A DNA stretch of 64,000 nucleotides from PHAA01 sp034927445 (GCA_034927445.1 JAYFPZ010000016.1:109998-173997), one strand, 5' to 3'. Numbered from the stretch's first letter, positions 27,390 to 37,218 are shown. Program-made: numbers and translations. The notes: a model not told the origin generated them from the sequence alone.

Positions 27390-28598
27390 CTAATAATATT
27401 TCCTGTATTTTAAGAAATGACTGAGGTGGGATTTGTACAAATAGATCAGCCGCGACAGGGAATAGTCCCCCTCTAAAAACAACGGGTTTACCACCTTGCC
27501 CGCCTTGATCAACTGCTTCATTTTCTCTTTATATTCAGCTTCTTTAACGTATTGGAAAGCGATCCGGAGAGGTATGACCGTCCAGAGATGCTCAGCTTGT
27601 ACTATTTCGAAGGGGGCCGGCCGGTTGTAGATATACTCTTCCACTAGGTAGCGGGCCAGGTTATAGCCTGCACCGGTGACATAATAGTTGTTGCGGCCCT
27701 GTCTTACGTTTATCTCAAATATTTTAATCCTGCCGTCTCTTTGATCGTATTTGGTATCAAAATTGGACAATCCGGTATAACCGATGCCGTCCAGGAAATT
27801 TCTGATTTTACCGGAGAACTCTTCATTATAATCATTCATGATTACGGATGTATTGCCCAAACCATGGGGGGTGTGTTCTTCCAGCATAACATGCCCCATG
27901 GACATCAATTGGACTTTATGGTCCTGGCCTGAAAAACATGTCATTACCCGCATATAGGAGTCATCGCCTGGAATGAATTCCTGGATTATGAGCTTGTCGT
28001 CATATCCGGCAGCGTAGATCTGGTTTATTACGCTGGTTAAATCCTCGCGGCAGGTAATCCGGTAGACTTTTTTCTGGGTATCAAATCCATTTTCCCAGTA
28101 TTTGATGCCGCTTGAAGGTTTAAGGATAACCGGAAAATCAAAAAGCAAGTTAAAGCGGTCGCCCATGGTTCTTTCATAAATAAAAGTGGCAGGATAATCC
28201 AAATTGTGTTTATCACACATGTTATAGAAGCTTTCCTTGGTAATCAGATCATTCATCAAGGCTTCGTCGATGTAGGGAACGATGATGTTGTCGTTCAGTA
28301 TCTTTTTGTGCTTGATTATCTGCTCCACATAACTATCACCGCAGCCTATTAATATAATCTTCTTATCCGCCAGGCCTTGAGCCAGGGCGTTGATGGCCGA
28401 GACAAAAATGGGCTGCTGGTCCAGGTTTTTATGGGCGTAATAATCTATTATTTTACTATTGCAGCTGGGACCGGTATGGGCTTGGCCCATAACAATGGTT
28501 TTCACTTTATATGCTTCATAAAATGCCCGGGCCATGCTGTAGGTGTTGATATCATTTCCCAAAAGCACCGGCACAAATTCCCGATCTATTATTTCCAA
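27390..28598 (-). CDS. ATP-grasp carboxylate-amine ligase
   Basis: A 402-residue ATP-grasp ligase. The ATP-binding subdomains are visible around residues 130-330, with PVILKPSSG for the ATP-lysine, LIIQEFIPG, and the metal-binding FEINVRQGR. This group includes D-aspartate ligases that attach a residue to the stem-peptide lysine (family knowledge). The gene lies 43 bases after a FemAB-type peptidyltransferase, with a MurE-like ligase nearby, so a role in building a peptidoglycan cross-bridge is plausible but not proven. TTG start with AGGGG upstream. Confidence 0.75.
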   Translation of the reverse strand: MEIIDREFVPVLLGNDINTYSMARAFYEAYKVKTIVMGQAHTGPSCNSKIIDYYAHKNLDQQPIFVSAINALAQGLADKKIILIGCGDSYVEQIIKHKKILNDNIIVPYIDEALMNDLITKESFYNMCDKHNLDYPATFIYERTMGDRFNLLFDFPVILKPSSGIKYWENGFDTQKKVYRITCREDLTSVINQIYAAGYDDKLIIQEFIPGDDSYMRVMTCFSGQDHKVQLMSMGHVMLEEHTPHGLGNTSVIMNDYNEEFSGKIRNFLDGIGYTGLSNFDTKYDQRDGRIKIFEINVRQGRNNYYVTGAGYNLARYLVEEYIYNRPAPFEIVQAEHLWTVIPLRIAFQYVKEAEYKEKMKQLIKAGKVVNPLFLEGDYSLSRLIYLYKSHLSHFLKYRKYY

Positions 28599-28641
28599 AA
28601 TTTATAAGCCCCTATCTCTGCTGCTGCCAGCTTGACTAGCC

Positions 28642-29718
28642 CTAATGGCGGTTCTTCCCGGTCAGCTTATTTTTAAGCACAAACATTTGCAGTCGGAGTT
28701 CCCGCACCATGGTGATCCCGTTTTCGATCAGGTAATAAGCCGGACGATTGAAAACATAATCAAACATCCCGACAAATTCAGTAAAGTCGCCGTTAAAGCC
28801 CTTTTTAAATTTATACAGGCCATAGAGCGGACTGTCTTCATTCAAGTCCCCGGTAGCTCCCCGAAAGTCATATAGATCACAGCCTGACCTGAGCGCCAGC
28901 TTGATCATCTCCCACTGTAATAAATAATTGGGCATTAAATTGCGGTGTTCATTACTGCTGGCTCCATAAAGATACCAGCATTTGTTGCCGTACACGATGG
29001 CAATGGAGCCGGCAATAGCCTGGCCTTGGTAATACGCCATGAAAATTTTGACGTGTTCCGGTCCCAGGCAATCATAGACCTGCTCATAGTATTGTCGGTT
29101 CCTTACAATGAATTTATCCCGGATGCCGGTATCCACGAGAAGGCGGTGAAATTCGCCTAAATCTTCGCGGGAACCGGGTTTAATCTGCACTCCTTTTTTA
29201 AGCGCCAGTCTAATGTTATATCTGGTTTTCTGGTGGAAAGACTGCAGCAATTCTTCCTCGGTCCGGCCTTTCACTTTTAAACGGAAAACAAATCTAGGCT
29301 GAATTCCTTCATAAGGTTTCAGGCCGCCTTTCAGCCTGTACCCCAGGGATTTCATGATCCTTTCAAACTCGATGTCGGATTTTTCAATATCGGGGTCCAT
29401 TTTTAAAACATAGCTGTTGTATTTTGAGGCCAGTTTTTTGGTCTGGGCCAGTAATTCCCGCAGGGTGGCAGCATCATGGGGATCGCAGACCGGTCCCCGG
29501 GGAGAGTACATCATGGTATAAGGCAAAAACGGAATCTTTCTGATCAAAAGACTCATGGTGCCTTTGATACTGCCCTGATTATCCTCAACCGAGACAATCT
29601 CATGGTCCCAGAAGGATTTTAATTGAGCCCATTCCGGGGACTGCATAAAATGCCCCTTCTTATGGGACTGCAGGAATGATTTATATTCTTCTATAAAAGT
29701 TTCGGTTCGGTTGCTCAA
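28642..29718 (-). CDS. FemA/FemB/FemX-family peptidyltransferase
   Basis: A 358-residue GNAT-fold aminoacyltransferase of the FemABX group. These enzymes use aminoacyl-tRNA to extend the peptidoglycan stem peptide outside the MurE/MurF route. Visible features are FMQSPEWAQLKSFW at the N-terminus, QKTRYNIRLALKKGV near residue 165 and LLQWEMIKLALRSGCDLYDFRG near 265-285. TTG start with a strong AGGAGGGAG. It is first in a likely two-gene operon with the ATP-grasp ligase. The amino acid it adds is unknown. Confidence 0.85.
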   Translation of the reverse strand: MSNRTETFIEEYKSFLQSHKKGHFMQSPEWAQLKSFWDHEIVSVEDNQGSIKGTMSLLIRKIPFLPYTMMYSPRGPVCDPHDAATLRELLAQTKKLASKYNSYVLKMDPDIEKSDIEFERIMKSLGYRLKGGLKPYEGIQPRFVFRLKVKGRTEEELLQSFHQKTRYNIRLALKKGVQIKPGSREDLGEFHRLLVDTGIRDKFIVRNRQYYEQVYDCLGPEHVKIFMAYYQGQAIAGSIAIVYGNKCWYLYGASSNEHRNLMPNYLLQWEMIKLALRSGCDLYDFRGATGDLNEDSPLYGLYKFKKGFNGDFTEFVGMFDYVFNRPAYYLIENGITMVRELRLQMFVLKNKLTGKNRH

Positions 29719-29812
29719 GAGCTCCCTCCTGACTATAAAAAGGAATTGTCTTATTTTGGCTATACGCTTGAATATGATAGTCCAAATTGCGCCTGTTTGT
29801 CAAGGTAAGCTA

Positions 29813-31297
29813 TCAACGCTGAATTGAGGCGGGCAGGGTGGTAATGACCCGGGTGCCCAGGCCCGGGGTGCTTTCCACTTTTATTTTGCCATGATGCTGT
29901 TCTATGATCCACTGGGCTATAGCCAGCCCCAGGCCGGCGCCGCCCTTTTCTCTGGTTCTGGACTTATCCGCTTTATAAAAGCGGTTGAAAATATGGGGTA
30001 AATCCTCTGCCGCTATTCCCTGCCCGGTATCGCTTATAACAATTACGGCTTTATCCCCGTGTAATTCGCAGTTAATATCGATCGCGCCGTCAGCCGGCGT
30101 GTACTTGATACTGTTGTCCAGGAATATCCTCAAGGCCTGCTTAATCAGGGACCGGTCGCCGTTGAGGGTTATGATTCCGTCAACCTTTCCGGTAATCTGG
30201 TGCCGGGAATCTATTATCCGGCTGTCTTTTACGATTTCTTCAATCAGTTCATTTATTGAGAACGGCGCAGTCTCAAGCTGCTGCTGTTTTTTATCGGTGC
30301 TGGCCAGGAAGAGCAGTTTATCGACCATATCTTTCATGTAATCCGCTTCACTTTTAATAGCGTCAAGGGACTCCTGCAATACCGCCTTGTCCTCTTTGCC
30401 CCAGCGCTGCAAAAGGTTGGCATAACCCTGAATTACCGCCAGAGGGGTCCTGAGTTCATGGGAGGCGTCCGAAACAAAGGTGTTTTGCTGGTCAAAAGAG
30501 GCTTGGATGCGATCCAGCATGGCGTTGAAGGTTTCAGCCAACTCTTTGAGCTCATCATGGGAGTCGACCACATCCAAACGGGTGTGCAGGTCTCCGACCG
30601 AGATTGACTTGGCCGTCCGGGTCATATTGTCGATGGGTCTTAACATTTTGCGGCTGGTTCTTGAGCCGATTAGGATGGTCAAGCTAATAGCTATAAAAAA
30701 GCTGAAGGCAATGGCGGTAATCAAACCAATCAGGTAAGCGGCCTGCTCCGCCAGGGGCTGGGCAACCTCAATTTTACCGATACCGCCGGTCAGATTGGTG
30801 GTGTATTCATAGTGGATGCGGTCGTCGATGGAGGTGGTGGGGGAAATTCGGGTGGGTGAGGCAGTCGGGTCGACGGCTGCAGTATCGGTTGTATAAATGA
30901 TATTGCCCTCTTCGCCAAAAATAGTAACCGCAATACCATAAATATCAGAATATTCTCTGATCTGGTCGGCGGGAATGGCACCGGCCGAGTCGATCATACT
31001 GTTAATGGCTTGACTGTTCATGGCCAGTGATTTATTGGCCTGATAAAGCAGAAAAAAACCAAAGCACGAGATCAGCAAGGTTCCCAGGATGATCAGTATG
31101 GTGGAAAATATGGCAGCATAGGTTACAGTGGTCTTAAAGGTGATGGAAAAACGCAGCCGTGCGTTTATGGCCTGGAAAAGGCGGCGGACGAGATGGGGGA
31201 CGTATGCTAGGATCAGCCTTGTTATCTGGACCAAAAGTACAGCGATAAACTTGATGACATTTTTGAGAATCCTGGCAAATTGTCCGGCTTTACTCAT
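29813..31297 (-). CDS. OmpR-type sensor histidine kinase
   Basis: A 494-residue membrane kinase with an amphipathic/hydrophobic N-terminal segment (about 10-35), transmembrane helix near 60-85, an extracytoplasmic sensor region (about 90-190) and a second helix near 193-215. HAMP follows (about 215-265), then HisKA with the phospho-acceptor in SDASHELRTPL and an HATPase domain (DNSIKYTP, SDTGQGI, GLGLAIAQ). The start overlaps the end of the response regulator gene by 8 bases. The signal sensed is unknown; adjacency to wall genes hints at envelope sensing only weakly. Confidence 0.92.
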   Translation of the reverse strand: MSKAGQFARILKNVIKFIAVLLVQITRLILAYVPHLVRRLFQAINARLRFSITFKTTVTYAAIFSTILIILGTLLISCFGFFLLYQANKSLAMNSQAINSMIDSAGAIPADQIREYSDIYGIAVTIFGEEGNIIYTTDTAAVDPTASPTRISPTTSIDDRIHYEYTTNLTGGIGKIEVAQPLAEQAAYLIGLITAIAFSFFIAISLTILIGSRTSRKMLRPIDNMTRTAKSISVGDLHTRLDVVDSHDELKELAETFNAMLDRIQASFDQQNTFVSDASHELRTPLAVIQGYANLLQRWGKEDKAVLQESLDAIKSEADYMKDMVDKLLFLASTDKKQQQLETAPFSINELIEEIVKDSRIIDSRHQITGKVDGIITLNGDRSLIKQALRIFLDNSIKYTPADGAIDINCELHGDKAVIVISDTGQGIAAEDLPHIFNRFYKADKSRTREKGGAGLGLAIAQWIIEQHHGKIKVESTPGLGTRVITTLPASIQR

Positions 31298-31973
31298 TTT
31301 TTAAGACGTAACCTACCCCTCGTACCGTATGAATTAGTTTTATATTATATTTGTCATCAATTTTACTGCGCAGATACCTTATATATACATCAACCGCATT
31401 GGTGTCGCCGAAATAACCGTAACCCCAAACATTTTCGAGGATTTTATCCCGGCTGAGCACCAGATTTTGGTTTTCAGCCAAATACCTAAGCAGATCATAT
31501 TCCTTTTTGGTTAATTCCAGCGGTTTTCCTTTAATACTGGCCGAATGCTGGTCCGTATTTATAGTTAAATCGCCAATGACGAGGTTGTGGTTGACTTCAC
31601 CCGGGATTTTAGTGCGTTTCAAGGATACGCGAATGCGGGCCAGGAGTTCTTCAATAGCAAAGGGCTTGGTCATATAGTCGTCAGCACCTATGTCAAGCCC
31701 CATTACTATATCAGTTACTTCATCTTTGGCAGTCAGCATTATGACCGGCAGCGACAGAGATTGCCGCAGACGTCGCAGTACCTCCATTCCGTTCAGAGAA
31801 GGAAGCATTACATCCAAAATGATCAGATCAAAATTCCCGCTTAGGGCCCGGTCCAAACCGGCCCGGCCATCATGAATCTGCTCCACCCGGTAGCCTTCAT
31901 GTATAAGCTCCAGCTCAAGAAAACGAGCAATCTTTACTTCATCTTCGATAATTAATATTCTTTCGCCGGCCAT
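31290..31973 (-). CDS. OmpR/PhoB-family response regulator
   Basis: A 227-residue two-component regulator. The receiver domain has the acidic pair EDE near residue 10, the phospho-acceptor Asp in LIILDVMLPS and the conserved Lys in LTAKDE. The C-terminal winged helix (about 130-225) reads ELTKKEYDLLRYLAEN and YIRYLRSKID. It is translated before, and overlaps, its cognate kinase gene. Confidence 0.95.
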   Translation of the reverse strand: MAGERILIIEDEVKIARFLELELIHEGYRVEQIHDGRAGLDRALSGNFDLIILDVMLPSLNGMEVLRRLRQSLSLPVIMLTAKDEVTDIVMGLDIGADDYMTKPFAIEELLARIRVSLKRTKIPGEVNHNLVIGDLTINTDQHSASIKGKPLELTKKEYDLLRYLAENQNLVLSRDKILENVWGYGYFGDTNAVDVYIRYLRSKIDDKYNIKLIHTVRGVGYVLKNE

Positions 31974-32072
31974 AAACTCACATTCCCAAGCTTAAATGTT
32001 CTGACTGCCATTCTCATTAATTAATATTCACACAAACTGGCAATATAAACAATACCTGTAATTACATCCGCT

Positions 32073-32537
32073 TTATTTTTGGTTGACCGCATCCGCCACC
32101 TGCGCGCTTACTTTGGTGGCAGCATTGGATATATCATCCAGGGTTTTATTAAATTTAAATTCCTCATGGCCAGGCCGTTCCAAACGAATCTTGTGCCCGG
32201 TAAACAAGGCTGCCAGCAAGCCGACAACGGTTAAAGGCGGGGCTATGACGGTAGTTATAATGCCGATGGTTACCGGCAGATCAATAATGTTTTGTTCATT
32301 TTTATTGATTTGGAATCTGGTTTCGTTGCAGGTTTTAACCGCCTTTTTGACCGAAGCCCCAAAACCGGAGGCACAGCTATTATCCTTGGGGTCAGTCTTG
32401 ATTTTATTCTGCTTTTCCAGATAAATGAGAGCCTCAACCACGTCGCTATTGCATTTCTCGAGAGCGTCACGGGCTTCCTCATAAGAAACATCAGCCCTTT
32501 CCCTCAGCATTTCGATAAGTTCCAGTCCGACTGTCAT
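32073..32537 (-). CDS. DUF4342 protein with UBA-like domain and membrane segment
   Basis: A 154-residue protein. The N-terminal 45 residues (LIEMLRERADVSYEEARDAL... ) form a UBA/NAC-like three-helix domain. A hydrophobic stretch near residues 88-115 looks like a membrane anchor, followed by a short charged tail. This order matches the DUF4342 family; no biochemical function is known to me. GGGAGG precedes the ATG. It stands alone between the two-component system and the AcoR-like regulators. Confidence 0.7.
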   Translation of the reverse strand: MTVGLELIEMLRERADVSYEEARDALEKCNSDVVEALIYLEKQNKIKTDPKDNSCASGFGASVKKAVKTCNETRFQINKNEQNIIDLPVTIGIITTVIAPPLTVVGLLAALFTGHKIRLERPGHEEFKFNKTLDDISNAATKVSAQVADAVNQK

Positions 32538-32905
32538 TTTGATTCCTCCCTTGTTTTTTCTTGACCTGGGCTTAGTATAGAACTACTGGATTAAAGGATG
32601 CTTAGATCAAGATTAAAATTGGATTAGAATCTGGGAAAATCGCTGAATATTTATATTTCTAAAATAATAACTGAATAAATAAACGGTTATGATATTATGA
32701 AACAAGAATAAGGTGAACTATTCAAAAGCCCGAATCAAATCAAGCCGGATATAGGCGAAACGGTTAAATGAGTGGGTTAAAATTACAACTACTGGGGCCG
32801 TTGCCCATATTTAGCAGACTGAAACTGATATCCGACATTCGACAAATTATACCCGAATGTTAATTGAAATAATGTTATATGGAGATTGCGGCAGGAGGGG
32901 AGAAA
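32538..32905. other. Intergenic region upstream of the first AcoR-like regulator
   Basis: About 370 AT-rich bases between divergent genes, with no ORF of merit. The only clear element is a 7-bp inverted repeat, ACATTCG (32835-32841) with CGAATGT (32854-32860), about 45 bases before the regulator start. It could be an operator. No -24/-12 promoter was found here, unlike upstream of the second regulator. Confidence 0.4.
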
Positions 32906-34933
32906 ATGGCTTCAGGTATTGAAATGGAAAGATCCGAAGATACTCTTATAGCAGCATGGAAGAAATTCATTCAGACCGGTACAATGGAGCAGAGTGCTGT
33001 CAGACCTGAGATACGGCAATCATGGCAAAGGTGTTACGACGCTGGAGTTGATCCCTATGACGGCACCAGTCATTTGATCCTGAAGAAGAACGAACTTGAA
33101 CGGCTGCGGCTTAAGAATAAGGAACTCATGGAAGTAGCCTGGCAATTTATGGTTCGCCTCTATGAATTTGTAGCCGGTTCAGGGTTTGTGGTTTTTTTAT
33201 CGGATGAACGCGGTTTCATCTTGGAGAGTATTGGTGATTATGGCATACTGGACGATGCCTCCAAGGTAAATCTTATAACCGGTACGGGTTGGATGGAAGA
33301 AGAGGTCGGTACGAATGGCATTGGTACGACTCTAAAGCTGAAGCAGCCGGTTCAGGTTTCAGGTCAGGAACATTATTGTAAAATGCTGCATTCCTGGACC
33401 TGTTCAGCGGCTCCTATTGGCAACGACGATGGCCAGATTATTGGGGCTTTGCAAATGTCAGGACCATCCAGTGCCGTCCACCTGCATACCCTGGGGATGG
33501 TAGTGGCGGCAGTGGAAGCGATCCAGGATCAGATCAGGATCAAGCAGCAAAACCAGGAACTTACGGTGCTCAACAGCAGTCTGCAGAATATTTTTCAAAC
33601 CATGTCGGATGGGGCGATTATGATTGATCGGCAAGCTATTATCAAGCAGATTAACCCGGTAGGGGAGAAGATACTGAGTTCTGATTTAATTGGCCGGCCC
33701 ATTGAGTATTTGTTTGGAGAAACCCCCAAGACCCGGGGAGTTCTAGATAAGGGTGAAACCTATACCGATGTCGAGGTGAGGGTGGATACCCCGCAGAACT
33801 ATTTCCACTGCCTGGTAACGGGTAAGCCTATCAAGGACGAAAAAGGGGAGGTAACCGGGGCAGTTATCTTTTTTAATCCCATTAACAAGGTTAAGCGGCT
33901 CATAAACCGCTTCAGCGGTGCGGAGGCCACCTTCCATTTTGAAGATATAATTGGTGAAAGCCCAAGATTGCGGGAAGCTATAAAAGTGGCGGTCCAGGCT
34001 GCAGCCAACACCAGTAATGTGTTGATTGTCGGTGAAAGTGGAACTGGCAAGGAGCTCTTTGCTCAGGCGATTCATAATTACAGTGAATACCAAAAAGGGC
34101 CGTTTGTGGCCCTTAATTGTGCGGCCATTCCCAGAGAATTAATAGCCAGTGAGCTATTCGGATATTCCGAGGGTGCATTTACCGGAGCCAGACGCGGGGG
34201 CCGGCCGGGGAAGTTTGAGATGGCATCCGGCGGAACCTTGTTCCTGGATGAAATTGGGGACATGCCGCTGGATCAGCAGGTTACTCTGCTGCGGGTGCTG
34301 CAGGAGAGAAAAATTATACGTATTGGCGGCGAACAGGTTATTCCTGTGGATGTCAGGGTGATATGTGCTACCAATAAGAATTTAAAAGAGGAAGTTAAAA
34401 AGGGTAATTTCCGGCAGGAGCTTTATTATCGCCTAAACGTTATATTGATCTCAGTTCCCCCGCTAAGAGACCGCATTAGAGATATCAGTATCTTGTTCTA
34501 TCATTTTGTAAATAAGATTGCTAATAAATTAAATACCCATATAGACTATATCGAACCTGGCATCATCGAATGCCTGCAGCAGCATAACTGGCCGGGCAAT
34601 GTGCGCGAGTTGGAAAACATAGTTGAAAAAATGATTAATATTTCGGGGGACACGCGGCTTAAACTGGAACACCTCCCTCCTGAAATAGCCGGATTGAGAT
34701 TATCTGCGCAATTGGCTGAACCCCTGCCCGCATGGCTGCCATCGGCATCCGAGGCTGCCGGTGAAGCTGGAGGCATGACCGTATTACTGGCAGAGCGCGA
34801 TAATATTATTGAACTGCTGGCCCGGCATAAGGGCAACGTCAGCCGGATTGCCGCCGAAATGGGGGTCTCGCGCAATACCATTTATCGCAAGATGAAATTT
34901 TATAATATCTCCCGTGAATATAATTTCGAATAA
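32906..34933 (+). CDS. AcoR-like sigma-54-dependent activator, paralogue 1
   Basis: A 675-residue enhancer-binding protein. An N-terminal helical region with SWQRCYDAGVDP and a GAF-type sensor (about 60-220, with GTGWMEEEVGTNGIGT and EHYCKMLHSWTCSAAPI) precede a PAS domain (about 230-340). The AAA+ domain has GESGTGKE, an intact GAFTGA and FLDEIGDMP. The C-terminal Fis-type helix-turn-helix includes IAAEMGVSRNTIYRKMK. The conserved Cys pair in the GAF region may bind metal or sense redox (inference). Start chosen at ATG 32906, behind AGGAGGGGAG; the upstream ATG at 32879 lacks a site. Tandem paralogue of the next gene. Confidence 0.9.
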   Translation: MASGIEMERSEDTLIAAWKKFIQTGTMEQSAVRPEIRQSWQRCYDAGVDPYDGTSHLILKKNELERLRLKNKELMEVAWQFMVRLYEFVAGSGFVVFLSDERGFILESIGDYGILDDASKVNLITGTGWMEEEVGTNGIGTTLKLKQPVQVSGQEHYCKMLHSWTCSAAPIGNDDGQIIGALQMSGPSSAVHLHTLGMVVAAVEAIQDQIRIKQQNQELTVLNSSLQNIFQTMSDGAIMIDRQAIIKQINPVGEKILSSDLIGRPIEYLFGETPKTRGVLDKGETYTDVEVRVDTPQNYFHCLVTGKPIKDEKGEVTGAVIFFNPINKVKRLINRFSGAEATFHFEDIIGESPRLREAIKVAVQAAANTSNVLIVGESGTGKELFAQAIHNYSEYQKGPFVALNCAAIPRELIASELFGYSEGAFTGARRGGRPGKFEMASGGTLFLDEIGDMPLDQQVTLLRVLQERKIIRIGGEQVIPVDVRVICATNKNLKEEVKKGNFRQELYYRLNVILISVPPLRDRIRDISILFYHFVNKIANKLNTHIDYIEPGIIECLQQHNWPGNVRELENIVEKMINISGDTRLKLEHLPPEIAGLRLSAQLAEPLPAWLPSASEAAGEAGGMTVLLAERDNIIELLARHKGNVSRIAAEMGVSRNTIYRKMKFYNISREYNFE

Positions 34934-34965
34934 ATGCTCAAATCTTAATAACTTAAGCCAAAAAT

Positions 34966-35000
34966 CCGTAAATTGATATTATCATCATTTTACGGTTTTT
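34966..35000 (+). terminator. Terminator of AcoR-like paralogue 1
   Basis: CCGTAAA (34966-34972) pairs with TTTACGG (34989-34995), followed by five T residues, about 30 bases after the stop codon. Confidence 0.7.
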
Positions 35001-35122
35001 GCTTTTCTCGCGTCTCTGCTTAGATTTTGATTCCCCGATTAGGCATGATAATTGCGTTCCCCGCTTTCGGCTGAAAAATACTCGAGGCTGGTTTTTGTCC
35101 CATCTTTTGAAATTGAAATTAT

Positions 35123-35138
35123 TGGCATGTTTTTTGCA
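35123..35138 (+). promoter_or_regulatory. Sigma-54 (-24/-12) promoter of AcoR-like paralogue 2
   Basis: TGGCATGTTTTTTGCA has GG and GC exactly 10 bases apart and strong half-sites, 58 bases before the start codon. It implies that expression of this activator itself needs a sigma-54 activator, which could be paralogue 1 or itself. Confidence 0.8.
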
Positions 35139-35196
35139 ATAAATTAGGATTGTGAAAATACTATCAATTTAATTTTAATAACAGGAGAAAAACAGT

Positions 35197-37218
35197 ATGA
35201 TTTCAGATGAGCAAATCGCAGATATTGCTTTAACCAAAGCGTGGCAGCAATTTATTGCCGACGGGGAATTGGAACCAGTAGGAGTCAGGCCTGAGATACT
35301 CGAATCCTGGCAAAGATGTTACGCAGCAGGGGTTGATCCTCATGACGGGATGAGCCACCGGATCTTGGAGCAGCACGAACTTGACCGATTACAGGCCAGC
35401 CGGGCGGATCTTATCGAAATCGCCGGTTATTTTATGAACCGACTCTATGAATTTGTAGCCGGTTCAGGATTTATTGTATTTCTTTCAGATGAACGCGGTT
35501 TTATCATGAACAGTGTGGGGGATTATGAAATCCTGGATAATGCCCTTAAGGTAAAACTAATGACTGGCACTGGCTGGATGGAAGAGGAGGTAGGGACCAA
35601 TGGCATAGGGACTGCCTTGAAACTTAAAAGGCCTATTCAGATCTCCGGCCAAGAACACTATTGTGAAATGCTGCATTCCTGGACCTGCTCAGCTTCTCCC
35701 ATTTTTAACGATGACGGTCAGATTATTGGGGCTCTGCAGATGTCAGGTCCTTCTCACGCGGTCCACATGCATACTCTGGGCATGGTTGTAGCCGCGGTGG
35801 CGGCGATCAGAGACCATATCAGGGTAAGAAAGCAAAATCAGGCATTAAACGTACTTAACAGCAGTTTGCAGAATATTTTCGGGACTATGTCAGACGGAGC
35901 CATTATGGTTGACCGGCAAGGTGTTGTCAAGCAGATTAATCCGGTGGGGGAGCAGATTTTGGGTCATAATCTGATCGGTCAATCGATAAAGGGTTTGCTG
36001 GGACAAGACCCAAGGACCTGCAACGTTTTGGCAAAAGGCCAGTCCTATACCGATGTTGAGGTGCGGGTGGACAATAAACGCCATAACTTTCATTGCCTGT
36101 TTACCGGTATACCTATTAAGGATGAAAGCGGCGAGGTAACTGGGGCGGTGATCTTTTTCAATCCCATTCACAACGTAAAGAGGCTTATAAACCGTTTCAA
36201 CGGGGCTCAGGCTACTTTCCGGTTTAGGGACATTATCGGTGAAAGCCCTAAATTAAAGGAAGCCATAAGAATGGCCGCCCAGGCCGCAGCCAATGTAAGC
36301 AATGTGCTTATCGTCGGTGAAAGTGGTACCGGTAAGGAGCTTTTTGCCCAGGCAATTCATAATTACAGTCCCTGCCATAAGGGGCCGTTTGTGGCAGTGA
36401 ATTGTGCGGCTATACCCCGGGAATTGATCGCCAGTGAACTGTTTGGCTACTCGGAGGGGGCGTTCACGGGTGCAAGGCGAGGGGGGAGACCAGGTAAATT
36501 CGAAATGGCTTCCGGCGGCACCCTGTTTCTGGATGAAATCGGGGATATGCCTCTGGACCAGCAAGTAACGCTTCTGCGGGTGCTGCAGGAGAGAAAGATC
36601 AACCGTATCGGAGGAGACCAGATTATACCCGTGGATGTCAGGGTGATATGTGCCACCAACAAGGATTTAATAGATGAGGTTAAGCAGGGTAATTTTCGTC
36701 AGGATCTTTATTACCGGCTAAACGTCATACTAATTCCGGTTCCCCCTCTGCGGGAACGCCAGGGAGATATAAGCCTGCTATTTAATCATCTTCTTAAAAA
36801 GATTGCGGAGAAAGCACACGCTCAAATAGATACCGTACAGCCGGGCATAACAAAATGCCTGGAAGACTACAGCTGGCCGGGAAATGTAAGGGAATTGGAA
36901 AATGTCGTGGAAAAAATGATAAACTCCGCCACCGGCAGGACTATATCATTTGAACAGCTGCCCCCTGAAATTACCGGGATCCAATTACCGCCGGCATATT
37001 CTGAGCCCGTACCCTCCAGCTCCTCTTCCCCGACCGGACCCCGCCCCAGGAGTAAAGGGATGCCCGAATTACTGGCCCGACGAAGCACTTTTATGGAAAT
37101 TCTGACCCGGCATAAGGGGAATATTAGCCGGGTTGCCAAGGAAATGGGAGTTTCTCGTAATACAGTTTATCGCAGGATGCAGTTTTATGAGATATCCCGG
37201 GAATATACGATTGAATAG
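35197..37218 (+). CDS. AcoR-like sigma-54-dependent activator, paralogue 2
   Basis: A 673-residue protein colinear with and very similar to the preceding regulator, clearly a tandem duplicate. GAF-type sensor (LMTGTGWMEEEVGTNGIGTA, EHYCEMLHSWTCSASPI), PAS, AAA+ with GESGTGKE, intact GAFTGA and FLDEIGDMP, and a Fis-type helix-turn-helix (AKEMGVSRNTVYRRMQ). The sensor and DNA-binding helices differ slightly from paralogue 1, mainly in PAS and in the linker before the helix-turn-helix. AGGAG precedes the ATG. No target operon is obvious; the downstream DUF362 gene is one candidate. Confidence 0.9.
   Translation: MISDEQIADIALTKAWQQFIADGELEPVGVRPEILESWQRCYAAGVDPHDGMSHRILEQHELDRLQASRADLIEIAGYFMNRLYEFVAGSGFIVFLSDERGFIMNSVGDYEILDNALKVKLMTGTGWMEEEVGTNGIGTALKLKRPIQISGQEHYCEMLHSWTCSASPIFNDDGQIIGALQMSGPSHAVHMHTLGMVVAAVAAIRDHIRVRKQNQALNVLNSSLQNIFGTMSDGAIMVDRQGVVKQINPVGEQILGHNLIGQSIKGLLGQDPRTCNVLAKGQSYTDVEVRVDNKRHNFHCLFTGIPIKDESGEVTGAVIFFNPIHNVKRLINRFNGAQATFRFRDIIGESPKLKEAIRMAAQAAANVSNVLIVGESGTGKELFAQAIHNYSPCHKGPFVAVNCAAIPRELIASELFGYSEGAFTGARRGGRPGKFEMASGGTLFLDEIGDMPLDQQVTLLRVLQERKINRIGGDQIIPVDVRVICATNKDLIDEVKQGNFRQDLYYRLNVILIPVPPLRERQGDISLLFNHLLKKIAEKAHAQIDTVQPGITKCLEDYSWPGNVRELENVVEKMINSATGRTISFEQLPPEITGIQLPPAYSEPVPSSSSSPTGPRPRSKGMPELLARRSTFMEILTRHKGNISRVAKEMGVSRNTVYRRMQFYEISREYTIE

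Noticed and set aside
32800..32822. Possible sigma-54 promoter (CTGGGGCCGTTGCCC) upstream of AcoR-like paralogue 1
   Set aside because: GG and GC are only about 7 bases apart instead of 10, so the spacing rules it out.
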